DNA from: Alginatibacterium sediminis
Lineage (GTDB): Bacteria; Pseudomonadota; Gammaproteobacteria; Enterobacterales; Celerinatantimonadaceae
Direction: 5' to 3'
Length of the DNA: 64,000 nucleotides
Assembly: GCF_003610775.1 (NCBI RefSeq)
Contig: NZ_RAQO01000002.1
Coordinates: 62,001-126,000, forward strand
Made by a program: the position numbers and the translations under genes. Positions 19,581 to 27,961 of this stretch are shown here, piece by piece (within the stretch, counting starts at the first letter, position 1; each line of letters starts with the position of its first letter). Under the pieces are notes generated by a model that saw nothing but the letters and a program-made list of their open reading frames with translations, was not told the DNA's origin and made no database searches.

Positions 19581-21323
19581 CTAGTACTCACCTTTTCGGT
19601 CTAGCTGGGAACTCATATCTATTTCTTCAACTAACCGCAGTACTTCGCTAATACTAGTAATACCCTGCTTAGCATAATCCAACGCGACCAGAGACAGAGG
19701 TCTATACCCTGAGTTCTCTCGTGCCCGTACTGCAAAGGCATCAGGGTTATCTTGTCGCAAAGCTTCCATCATTGGTTCGTTGAGTTCGAGTAATTCAAAT
19801 ACACCAACTCGTCCTTTATAGCCGGTGTAATTGCAGCTTTGGCAGCCTTTACTCGAATAAAAATCACTACTATCCAAGCTTTCTAAAGCTAGGTGCTCTA
19901 ACCAAACTTTTTGTTCCACATCAAGTGGATGCTCATGTTTACAGGTCTCACACAAACGCCTTATCAGCCGCTGGGCCAAAATAGCTCGTAATGAACTCGC
20001 CACTAAATAACCCGCAGCTCCCATATCCATTAATCGCAAGGCTGAAGTAATCGCGTCATTGGTGTGCAAGGTAGTTAAGACCAAGTGCCCAGTTAAAGCA
20101 CCGCGCAGTCCAATCTCAACGGTTTCTTGGTCGCGCATTTCGCCTACTAGCAATATATCTGGATCTTGTCGAAGAGAGGTGCGCAATACTTGAGAAAAAC
20201 CAAGACCAATTTTTGTATTCACTTGCACTTGGTTAACCCGAGGGATCCGATATTCCACAGGGTCCTCAACCGTAATGATTTTGGTTTGGGGCTTGTTCAG
20301 CTCGCTAAGTGCCGAGTACAAACTGGTCGTTTTACCACTACCCGTCGGTCCAGTAACCACAATCATGCCATGCGGTCGATGGATTTGTCGGCGAAAACGC
20401 TCGCGAATATCATCGGGCATACCGGTTTGTTCTAATGAGAGTAAACCAGCACTTTGGTCAAGCAAACGCATCACTACCGATTCTCCATTTTGAATCGGCA
20501 TTGTCGACAGACGAATATCAATATTGTGGCCGCGTACAGTAATACTAAATCGCCCATCTTGCGGTAATCGTTTTTCCGAGATATCTAAACCAGCCATCAG
20601 CTTTAAGCGCAGCACCAAGGCTGAAGCAATTTGGACTTCGTTGAGTATGCTTTCTTGGAGTACTCCATCAACCCGTTGCCGGATCCGCAGTGCTTTTTGG
20701 TCAGGTTCAATATGAATATCCGAAGCGCCAACTTGTACTGCATCTTCAAAAACAGATTGCAGTAATTTAACCACGGTCGTGTCGCCGGTCGCATCTTCAG
20801 CGGTTGCCATACCTAAGTCAAAATCTTGGCCACTGCTATATTCTTCTTGCAGCTCTTGTGCAAAGTTTACGATTTCTTGGGTTCGACGATAAAAACGGTC
20901 AAAGGCGTCGACTAGTTGGGCATCGCGCACTACCGCGAACTCTATTGTCCGAGGTGCGAGCAAAGAGGCCAAGGTGTCCATCGCCGACAAGTCTGCTGGG
21001 TCGGACAAGGCTACGGTTAACTTGTCTCCATCGTCATGAACCACAATCGCGCGCAGTCGCCGCGCATGGACTTCACTCAGCTTTAGAACTGCATTTTGAT
21101 CCACCGATACTTGACTTAAATCGATGAAAGCAAGCCCTAGCTGCTGAGACAAAAACTGTAGTAACTGTGTTTCTCCAATAAACTTAAGATCAATTAGAGC
21201 CGCACCTAGTTTGCTTCCCGTGTTTCGCTGCGAACTTAGCGCGCTACTAAGTTGTTGTTCGGTAATAACGTTTTCACTAACAAGTAAGTCGCCTAGGCGC
21301 ATTCGTAAACGAGGTTGTGCCAT
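19581..21323 (-). CDS. mshE: MSHA pilus extension ATPase MshE with c-di-GMP-binding MshEN domain
   Basis: A 580-residue GspE/PilB-type ATPase. The N-terminal MshEN domain shows the two 24-residue nucleotide-binding repeats: RLGDLLVSENVITEQQL (from about residue 9) and LGAALIDLKFIGETQLLQFL. The core has Walker A GPTGSGKTTSLYSAL, Asp box, Walker B DILLVGEMRD, and a CxxC pair twice (CETC, CQSC) forming the zinc site near 450-515. In Vibrio cholerae MshE binds c-di-GMP through MshEN to promote extension. It is cotranscribed with mshN (1-base gap) and mshG. Confidence 0.96.
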   Translation of the reverse strand: MAQPRLRMRLGDLLVSENVITEQQLSSALSSQRNTGSKLGAALIDLKFIGETQLLQFLSQQLGLAFIDLSQVSVDQNAVLKLSEVHARRLRAIVVHDDGDKLTVALSDPADLSAMDTLASLLAPRTIEFAVVRDAQLVDAFDRFYRRTQEIVNFAQELQEEYSSGQDFDLGMATAEDATGDTTVVKLLQSVFEDAVQVGASDIHIEPDQKALRIRQRVDGVLQESILNEVQIASALVLRLKLMAGLDISEKRLPQDGRFSITVRGHNIDIRLSTMPIQNGESVVMRLLDQSAGLLSLEQTGMPDDIRERFRRQIHRPHGMIVVTGPTGSGKTTSLYSALSELNKPQTKIITVEDPVEYRIPRVNQVQVNTKIGLGFSQVLRTSLRQDPDILLVGEMRDQETVEIGLRGALTGHLVLTTLHTNDAITSALRLMDMGAAGYLVASSLRAILAQRLIRRLCETCKHEHPLDVEQKVWLEHLALESLDSSDFYSSKGCQSCNYTGYKGRVGVFELLELNEPMMEALRQDNPDAFAVRARENSGYRPLSLVALDYAKQGITSISEVLRLVEEIDMSSQLDRKGEY

Positions 21324-21324
21324 G

Positions 21325-22701
21325 TTATTGCTCCAACTGCTGAATTCTAGATTCGAGGTAGGCCAAAGAGCTACTTGATAATTGACCCAATTCTACAGCG
21401 CGCTTGTAGTCGACAAGTGCTTGCGGGTAGTTGGCCAATTGGTCCTCTGCAATCCCAAGCCCCATCCACCAGCGTGAACGCAAAGGGTCAACGGCAATCA
21501 ACTGCTTATAACTGGCTCTAGATTGTTGATAGTCTTTAGCTTGCTGTGCCAAACCTGCCAGCATTGCGTAGTAATCGATATTTGCACTAACCTCAGGTTG
21601 CTGGGTGCGGAGTAATTGATAGGCACTGCTGGTGTCTTTATTTTGAGTGTAGATCCGCGCCAACATTAAACGCAGTCCAGCCTCATTGGGATAGCGTTCC
21701 AAACCTTCTTGTAAGAGGCTTATGGCTTCAGCATTCTGCGATGCGCCGTAGTACAGGGCAGCAAGTTGCTCTCGCACTTGATGACGGGTGGGATCAAATT
21801 GCAATGCTTTGGCATACTCTCGGCGCGCGGATTCCAAATTGTTTTTATCTTTAGCAGCGATAGCGCGTCGGGTATGTAAGTCAGCTGATTGACTGGGCGT
21901 CAAATCAAGGGCTTTGATTTCAAGTTGGGCGCTACTTGAAGCTGCAATTTCCTTAGCTGTTGGCTTTGTTATCTCGACTTTTTTTGCCGGCGTTGACCGC
22001 TTGCTAGCGGACGTTTCTGAAGTTAGGACGGGTTCAGGCTCAGCCTTTCTAACCACTTCATTCTTCGTAGCTGTTTGCTTAGGAGAGCTATCTTTCAACG
22101 CTGGAACAACGATAGCTTGAGGAACAATTTCGGCCTCTTTACTAGCAGACGAATACGTTTGAGTCGAGGACGCGTTGTTGTCAGTCGTGCTACCGCTTGG
22201 TTTCGGTTCTTTATGTTGCTCTTGCGTATCGACGTTGGTTGCTGTTGAAGCTAAAGTGTCGGGCGCTTGGTTCAACTGTAACTCAGCCTTGGTATCAGCA
22301 ACCGTTTCTGGAGTATTCGAAGATGGGCTGGCTAATAACACCGCCGAATTTGTTGGCGTCTTTGTCTCTTGTTTCGTATTGGTTTTACTTGGAACTGTGC
22401 TTGCCGCTGCTGCAGAAATATCGTCAGTAAAAGGTACAGCATTGGCGTTAGCCAGTAAGGAGACTTCCGAGCTTATTCCGGTAGTGGAACTTGAGTCTTG
22501 GGGCGCAACATCCGATGACGACTTCTGTTGTTGCCACCAATATGCGCCAGCGGCTGCCCACAAGGCTAAACACAGGACCAAAAGCAATGGTTTGGCACCT
22601 CTGTTTCGCGGCTTAGTGTTTGCAACTAATGGTACCATTTCAGAATCAATGCGGTCTTGGCGTTGCTCTAAGTCTTTGAGCATTTTATTTATTACGCTCA
22701 T
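21325..22701 (-). CDS. mshN: MSHA biogenesis protein MshN (TPR protein)
   Basis: A 458-residue protein beginning MSVINKMLKDLEQRQ, with a membrane helix near 38-56 (PLLLVLCLALWAAAGAYWW), a long disordered Ser/Thr/Lys/Ala/Pro-rich linker (about 60-260) and four to five TPR repeats to the C-terminus (RREYAKALQFDPTRHQVREQ and following). The layout resembles PilF/GspB-type assembly factors. Its ATG overlaps the mshM stop by 4 bases. The exact function is not known. Confidence 0.88.
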   Translation of the reverse strand: MSVINKMLKDLEQRQDRIDSEMVPLVANTKPRNRGAKPLLLVLCLALWAAAGAYWWQQQKSSSDVAPQDSSSTTGISSEVSLLANANAVPFTDDISAAAASTVPSKTNTKQETKTPTNSAVLLASPSSNTPETVADTKAELQLNQAPDTLASTATNVDTQEQHKEPKPSGSTTDNNASSTQTYSSASKEAEIVPQAIVVPALKDSSPKQTATKNEVVRKAEPEPVLTSETSASKRSTPAKKVEITKPTAKEIAASSSAQLEIKALDLTPSQSADLHTRRAIAAKDKNNLESARREYAKALQFDPTRHQVREQLAALYYGASQNAEAISLLQEGLERYPNEAGLRLMLARIYTQNKDTSSAYQLLRTQQPEVSANIDYYAMLAGLAQQAKDYQQSRASYKQLIAVDPLRSRWWMGLGIAEDQLANYPQALVDYKRAVELGQLSSSSLAYLESRIQQLEQ

Positions 22702-23603
22702 GCTAAGACCCCCTCATACAACAAACCTGCTCCCAAGCTCAGCAATAGAATCAAAGCTACTAACCACCACGCACTAATAGCCGAGCTTGATTGTGTATGG
22801 CAATCTTCAGTATCTGAAATTGCTAACTTGACCATTTGTTCACTAATTTGGCGTTTTCCTTGTCCGTAGCAAAGCATTAAGGACTTATGTGCGAGGATAT
22901 TGAGTAGACGAGGAACTCCGCGGCTTGCCGCAATGAGCTCTAGCAAGGCCTTAGCAGAGAATAAAGGGACGCCTCGATAGCCACATAAATGCAATCGATG
23001 CTGCAGATAGCTCGCCGATTCGTCACGATCGAGTGCTCTTAATTTATATGAGAACGAAATTCGTTGACGTAACTGACGTAAATGCTCCGCTGATAAACGT
23101 TTATCCAGTTCAGGCTGAGCAAACAATACAATTTGTAGTAATTTGCTAGTTTGAGACTCAAGATTGCCCAGCAGGCGTATTGCTTCTAAGCTTTCATCAC
23201 TTAACACTTGCGCTTCATCAATGACTAACACAACCCGAATCGATTGCTGTGCTTTTTGAATTAAACAGCGATGAATTCGGTCGATAAGCAAGGGGCATTG
23301 CTCATCCTGACCATGAATCTCAAGTTCTGCAGCTAGTGCAGGGTACAGCTCTTCGGCTTTTAAAGTAGGATTAGGTAAGTAAGCAAACTGGTAGCCCTCG
23401 CCCATTTCATTTAACAACTTTCGGCACAACAAGGTCTTGCCAGTACCAACTTCACCGGTAACTTTAATAAAACCTTCACCTTGCTCAAGCGCCACTCTCA
23501 AAACTTCAATTGCTTCTTGATGCGGTTGCAAAGCTTGGTATAAAGCAGTGTTCGGAGTTAAGGCGAACGGCGCTTGTATAAGTCCAAAGTGTTGTTGATA
23601 CAT
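22698..23603 (-). CDS. mshM: MSHA biogenesis ATPase MshM (ExeA-like AAA)
   Basis: A 301-residue AAA protein of the ExeA/GspA family, with MYQQHFGLIQAPFALTPN at the start, Walker A GEVGTGKTLLCRKLL near 45, Walker B VVLVIDEAQVL near 120 and a C-terminal membrane helix (WWLVALILLLSLGAGLLY). An upstream ATG at 23630 overlaps mshL, but homologues begin at the MYQQHFG motif, so 23603 is chosen. It may help place the secretin MshL in the outer membrane, by analogy with ExeA. Confidence 0.9.
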   Translation of the reverse strand: MYQQHFGLIQAPFALTPNTALYQALQPHQEAIEVLRVALEQGEGFIKVTGEVGTGKTLLCRKLLNEMGEGYQFAYLPNPTLKAEELYPALAAELEIHGQDEQCPLLIDRIHRCLIQKAQQSIRVVLVIDEAQVLSDESLEAIRLLGNLESQTSKLLQIVLFAQPELDKRLSAEHLRQLRQRISFSYKLRALDRDESASYLQHRLHLCGYRGVPLFSAKALLELIAASRGVPRLLNILAHKSLMLCYGQGKRQISEQMVKLAISDTEDCHTQSSSAISAWWLVALILLLSLGAGLLYEGVLA

Positions 23604-23611
23604 TAAAACGC

Positions 23612-25348
23612 TTAGTCCTCTGGGTACCATTCACGCAAAATTTGCTGGGACCGTTCTAGTTCCTCTGACCAAGTACTTTTAGTCACTACGATGGGACGAA
23701 TCATAATCACCAGCTCGGTTTTTGATACTTCATTAGAACGATTTGTAAACAGTTCTCCCAATCCGGGAATGGCTCCAATAAATGGAACACGGGAGACTAA
23801 TTGAATACTCTTGGTTTGCATCAATCCTCCGATGACGACTACGTCTCCAGATTTCGCCTTAATTACCGTATCAGACTCACGAATATCACTTTTGGCCAGA
23901 GGTAATATCAAATTACTATCATTTCCAAAATTGATGGTTTTAGTTTCTTCTTTAACATCTGTGACTGAGGGGTGTACATGCAGCAAAACTTCATCACTGG
24001 CACTAATTTGCGGTGTTACATCCAAAGCAATACCAGAGAAAAAAGGCGTAAGTTCAACACTTGGGGTCACTACGGGATTGGTTCCGGTAACCGTTGTATT
24101 ACTTACATCGGTTACAAAATATTGGTCAGTACCCACTTTAATCACAGCTTTCTGATTGTTACTTGCCGTTATTCGAGGACTAGACAGCACGTTCACGTCG
24201 CCTTGGGTTTCGAGCAGGCTTAATACGGCGGTAAAGTTACCATCGCTTACGGTAATGTTTGAACCACCACCTATGACCGTGCCAATTAAATTGCTAGCAC
24301 CTACGCCAGCTCCGGGCAATAAGCTGTCACCAATGATTTGGGTTCCACCGGCACTGGCACTTAAGCCAGACCAGTCAATACCTTGTTGATAGCTATCACT
24401 CAGCGAGACTTCTATTATACGAGCCTCTAGCAGTACTTGACGTTGCAATTGATTTTCAGCACGTTCCAAATAATCTTTAATGATTCTGATTTCGTTTGGA
24501 TAAGCACGTATGGTGACGAGACCTGATTGGGGGCTGACAACAACCATACGACCATCATCGGTAGTACTGCGCTGCGCTGCTTCGCCTGGGCGAATTTCAT
24601 TTAAACCAATCATGCCACGCAAGTTGTTTTCAAGCTCAATCCAGTAATTGGTTTCAACCAAGGATTCAATTCGGGTCCCGTTATATGAGGAGCTATTCGA
24701 TGAATTACCATTCGACGAGTTATTATTCGAATTTGACGAATTATTATTTGAGCTGTTATTTGAGTTGTAGTTACCGCTTGAGCTCGAATTGTTATTTTCG
24801 CTAGAGGTTATACCGCCGGAACTTATCGACGTGCGAGTATAACCATTACGTTGTAGCATCAAATAATTAAGCGGAAATGTTTCAACACGCAGCCCACTAG
24901 GGTAAACCTGTAGTACACGTCCTCGGAGTTGAATATCGTAGCCGTACATATCACGCACCACATCAACCGCTTCTTTAACGGTCACCTCTTTAAGGGATAC
25001 CGAAATCTTACCGCTAACCTCGGGGTGAATTGCAGCACTAATGGGTGTACCTACGACTAAGGCTTTGAAAAATGCACCCGCATCAATATCACGAGCATTA
25101 ACATCAAATCGGCGCTCCACAGGAGGAGCATTAGCGCCTAAGTTTAACTCTGGTAATAACTCAGACTGAACTTCTAGAGGGATCTGCGGCGCACTCGGAA
25201 TTGCCGCTTCGGTCGCAACAGCCAAGCCTTCATCTATTGCGTTCTTGGACTCTGTTGGGTCAGGCCTATCGGGCTTAGGTAGATTTTGACAAGCCTGCAA
25301 AGCAAGCAACAGACCGCACATGAAAGTGAATTTAGTTATTTTTTTCAT
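23612..25348 (-). CDS. mshL: MSHA outer-membrane secretin MshL
   Basis: A 578-residue secretin lipoprotein. The signal peptide ends in the lipobox LQAC (Cys20). A STN/N0-like domain (about 80-160) is followed by an unusual Asn/Ser-only tract (residues 182-222), an N1 domain and the secretin core (about 300-570) with VPFIGAIPGLGELFTNR near the end. It forms the outer-membrane channel for the pilus fibre. The Asn/Ser tract is encoded by repeated AAY/AGY codons (24683-24805) and looks like an expandable linker. Confidence 0.94.
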   Translation of the reverse strand: MKKITKFTFMCGLLLALQACQNLPKPDRPDPTESKNAIDEGLAVATEAAIPSAPQIPLEVQSELLPELNLGANAPPVERRFDVNARDIDAGAFFKALVVGTPISAAIHPEVSGKISVSLKEVTVKEAVDVVRDMYGYDIQLRGRVLQVYPSGLRVETFPLNYLMLQRNGYTRTSISSGGITSSENNNSSSSGNYNSNNSSNNNSSNSNNNSSNGNSSNSSSYNGTRIESLVETNYWIELENNLRGMIGLNEIRPGEAAQRSTTDDGRMVVVSPQSGLVTIRAYPNEIRIIKDYLERAENQLQRQVLLEARIIEVSLSDSYQQGIDWSGLSASAGGTQIIGDSLLPGAGVGASNLIGTVIGGGSNITVSDGNFTAVLSLLETQGDVNVLSSPRITASNNQKAVIKVGTDQYFVTDVSNTTVTGTNPVVTPSVELTPFFSGIALDVTPQISASDEVLLHVHPSVTDVKEETKTINFGNDSNLILPLAKSDIRESDTVIKAKSGDVVVIGGLMQTKSIQLVSRVPFIGAIPGLGELFTNRSNEVSKTELVIMIRPIVVTKSTWSEELERSQQILREWYPED

Positions 25349-25352
25349 AATG

Positions 25353-25679
25353 TTACGGAACTACCTTGATAATCGATGGATTGCTCATTCGCAGAGTGTA
25401 ATGCTTACCTGAGCGTGAAAGTGTTACATAGTCGGCTTTAAGAGAAACCAGTTTATAGCCCTTAATGCTGCCACCAAGCTGAATAAACTGTTGGTCAATC
25501 ACAGCTCCAGGCTGAGATGAGTTGAAAAAGATCGCGTTTAATCGTGGAACCCTAGCTTTCTTAACAGCAACCTGAGTTTCGGTTTGGGCTTTTTCACTTG
25601 CACCTGGGGGTGCGGTTGGATCGCTAATTGCCCACGCTAACGGGGAACATAAGTACATTAGGATTAGTATTCTAGCCAC
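25353..25679 (-). CDS. mshK: MSHA biogenesis protein MshK
   Basis: A 108-residue exported protein with an N-terminal hydrophobic segment (ARILILMYLCSPLAWA) followed by DPTAPP, which recurs in MshK/PilP-like proteins. The GTG at 25679 is chosen because AAGGAG lies 7 bases upstream; a TTG two codons earlier is weaker. It overlaps mshJ by 8 bases. By analogy with PilP/GspC it should link the inner-membrane complex to the secretin. Confidence 0.82.
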   Translation of the reverse strand: MARILILMYLCSPLAWAISDPTAPPGASEKAQTETQVAVKKARVPRLNAIFFNSSQPGAVIDQQFIQLGGSIKGYKLVSLKADYVTLSRSGKHYTLRMSNPSIIKVVP

Positions 25680-26322
25680 TAACAAACTCCTTAGCTGAGC
25701 TCAGCGTATATAGCTCTATGACAAGTTGCGCATTTGGGTGCTCAATGATTTCGAATTCAAGGCTCCCCCAAAGGAAACGTTGTTCCTGTGATTCCAAGCG
25801 CTCCAAATAGCGTAAGAGAGAGAAATAATCTCCTTGCAGCTCTATTCGCAAACCATGTCGATAGAAACTTGATTGTGCCTGCTCAGATCCAGATTCCAAT
25901 ATTGGGCTTGGTTTTAGAGACTGCATTCGATTTAATTGTACGCCTTCACTATCTAGTAGCATGCTTTCCAAAACAGCAGCCATACGCTCAACCGGGATCA
26001 AGCCTAACTGTTGTTCATCCAGTCGAGCATCAATGCTCTCTTTGCGGACTAACAGTACTTGTAACTGCTCTCGTAGGGCAATATTAGGGTCTGTCTTCAA
26101 ACTCTGAGCTAGCTCTAGGTTGCTCGCTTGGACAGCCCTAAGCTGCGATTCCAATTGTCCTTTATTCTTAACTTGTTGATCTTGTTCAAGTTGCTGTGGT
26201 TCCCAAAATAAAGTGTAATAAGGAAATCCAATCACCACCAAGCCTGCAAACAGAATCAGTATGCGCTCTCGTAGACTCAGTAAACTAAAACGTTTATTCA
26301 ACTTATCCCAATGCGTTTTCAT
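25672..26322 (-). CDS. mshJ: MSHA biogenesis protein MshJ (PilO/GspM-like)
   Basis: A 216-residue bitopic protein with a membrane helix near 20-40 (ILILFAGLVVIGFPYYTLFW), a coiled coil (about 45-100) and a ferredoxin-like periplasmic domain. The layout matches PilO/GspM alignment-complex subunits. Its ATG directly abuts the mshI2 stop. Confidence 0.87.
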   Translation of the reverse strand: MKTHWDKLNKRFSLLSLRERILILFAGLVVIGFPYYTLFWEPQQLEQDQQVKNKGQLESQLRAVQASNLELAQSLKTDPNIALREQLQVLLVRKESIDARLDEQQLGLIPVERMAAVLESMLLDSEGVQLNRMQSLKPSPILESGSEQAQSSFYRHGLRIELQGDYFSLLRYLERLESQEQRFLWGSLEFEIIEHPNAQLVIELYTLSSAKEFVSG

Positions 26323-26952
26323 CTAGTTTAGCTCCTCGAATGTTGGAGCTACATTTAACTCGTCCAATTCAAGCTCACTTGAGAGTTGAAAGTGCAGTAG
26401 GTCAGTTTGCTCTTGGTCGCGTTCAATAAGCATCGAATGAAAACTTTTGTTCCCAAGGCTAGGATGCTGAGAAAAGCGTCCAATCCAACGCGGCACTATA
26501 TCTGCTGAGAGAGTTAAGCCTCGAAGCTGTAATGCTTGTCCGCGAATATCAATCGCGTTTAGCCATAGCTGCGGTTCGTCTATATCGGCTAGTTCTTGCA
26601 TAAGCTCAGAAAAACCGCCATTGGCAAAGCTGTTACCGCTTAATCGTTTGCTAAGCTCTTGTTTCAGGGCTAGGTCTGCGCTTAACTGCTCAACCTGTAA
26701 TTCTAAGTCTGGGTCAATTCTGCGTTTAGCTACTTGAACTTGCAGCTCTTTTTGGATGCCCTGTTCGTTGGCTAAGTTTTCTCTCACGAGAAGCGTTTGC
26801 TGATCAAGTGATTTCGTCTCTAAACTATTAAGCCAAGTCATTGATACTAGTACGACTAAAAGCAATACCCAGAGCAAGACTGTTTGTCCTAAAGAAACCG
26901 GTTGAGTCTTGGGTTTAAATTCGTCTAGATACAGGTTAATCCGCGTTTTCAT
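26323..26952 (-). CDS. mshI2: MSHA biogenesis protein MshI2 (PilN-like)
   Basis: A 209-residue PilN-domain protein beginning MKTRINLYLDEFKPK, with a helix at about 25-43 and a coiled coil (55-110). The conserved N-terminal INLY-type motif contacts the PilM-like partner, here MshI. ATG 26952 is supported by AGGAG 8 bases upstream. It begins 2 bases after the mshI stop. Confidence 0.85.
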   Translation of the reverse strand: MKTRINLYLDEFKPKTQPVSLGQTVLLWVLLLVVLVSMTWLNSLETKSLDQQTLLVRENLANEQGIQKELQVQVAKRRIDPDLELQVEQLSADLALKQELSKRLSGNSFANGGFSELMQELADIDEPQLWLNAIDIRGQALQLRGLTLSADIVPRWIGRFSQHPSLGNKSFHSMLIERDQEQTDLLHFQLSSELELDELNVAPTFEELN

Positions 26953-26954
26953 CA

Positions 26955-27854
26955 CTATAGCTCCTCACGCAGACCGGCAATTGCGGCTAAACGACAAAAC
27001 TTTTTGCTCTCAAGCTTATATGTAGAGCTGGCTTCGAGTTCATAACTCACGGATTTAACCGGGATAGAAAAGTTGTCTTGCAACCGAGTACAAATAGAAT
27101 CTACATAGGCACTAGATATCGCAACTTCGATGTTGCTTACTGCAGACTGCTTAAGCGTCGAGCGCAGATAGTCAATTGAACGTTGTAATTCTAAGCTTAA
27201 GTTGTCAAACATTTCGTTATTAAACTCAATCTCTTGCATACTCGACAAATTAGAATAACCACGTAATTGCCTCTGAAACACAATATCAGTGTTACAAACA
27301 ACCAAGATCTCCAACTCGCTATGCGCCGTTTGCCACAATAACAGCCTAGTTTTGTCATCTTTAGCGAGTAGATTCCCAAGCACTACGTTTTCACAACTAA
27401 TCGCACTTAAACTTAACGATAACTCTTCAAACATAGCTACTAAGTTCACAACCAATGAGCGAAGAACAGCAACCACGTTAATACGTTGCGGCGTATTGTT
27501 TGCAGTCACACAGTGATAATAATCAAGTACATAAAAGCCGGGGTCCTCTGCCAGCATGTCTTTAACTGCCCAAGGTAATGCGCTACCCAGCTCCTCCTCG
27601 GGTACTTCTGGTTTTTCAATTTGAATCAATTGATAGTGTTCACTACTTAGAATAATGAGTACCGAGTGATTACTGAGGTCTGCGTCTTGAATAAGATCTT
27701 GGCAAGCAGGCTGCCAATCTTTCATCGAATTCACGCTCTGTTCTATGAGGTGCTCTTCGTCGGCTTTCTTATATGCCAACACCACCCGATCACTTTTTAA
27801 GTAAATAGCACAATGGGGTTTGCTGTTTTTACCACCGAGAAAAGGAAATTTCAT
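26955..27854 (-). CDS. mshI: MSHA biogenesis protein MshI (PilM-like)
   Basis: A 299-residue cytoplasmic protein, MshI/PilM-like (actin-like fold expected), with PEVPEEELGSALPWAVKDML and the closing LAAIAGLREEL. It pairs with MshI2 (PilN), MshJ (PilO) and MshK (PilP) in the alignment complex. It is the first gene of the main msh operon, preceded by a 107-base gap containing a TATAAT box. Confidence 0.88.
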   Translation of the reverse strand: MKFPFLGGKNSKPHCAIYLKSDRVVLAYKKADEEHLIEQSVNSMKDWQPACQDLIQDADLSNHSVLIILSSEHYQLIQIEKPEVPEEELGSALPWAVKDMLAEDPGFYVLDYYHCVTANNTPQRINVVAVLRSLVVNLVAMFEELSLSLSAISCENVVLGNLLAKDDKTRLLLWQTAHSELEILVVCNTDIVFQRQLRGYSNLSSMQEIEFNNEMFDNLSLELQRSIDYLRSTLKQSAVSNIEVAISSAYVDSICTRLQDNFSIPVKSVSYELEASSTYKLESKKFCRLAAIAGLREEL

Positions 27855-27880
27855 TGAACGTTAGCTTCCCGCTTACTGTA

Positions 27881-27886
27881 ATTATA
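27881..27886 (-). promoter_or_regulatory. Putative -10 box of the mshI promoter
   Basis: A perfect TATAAT on the minus strand, 27 bases upstream of the mshI ATG. No clear -35 hexamer is visible at 16-18 bases, so an activator may be required. The nearby AT-only inverted repeat (about 27936-27960) just after the csrD stop could be a weak terminator. Confidence 0.45.
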
Positions 27887-27961
27887 TGAGGCAACGCGTT
27901 AGTTTAAGCGACAACTAAGGCAAATGGGTATATTACTCGAAAAATTTTATAATTTTTTGAG

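Noticed and set aside
22175-22777. 200-residue plus-strand ORF opposite mshN
   Set aside because: Antisense to the Ser/Thr/Ala-rich linker of MshN, a typical compositional shadow.
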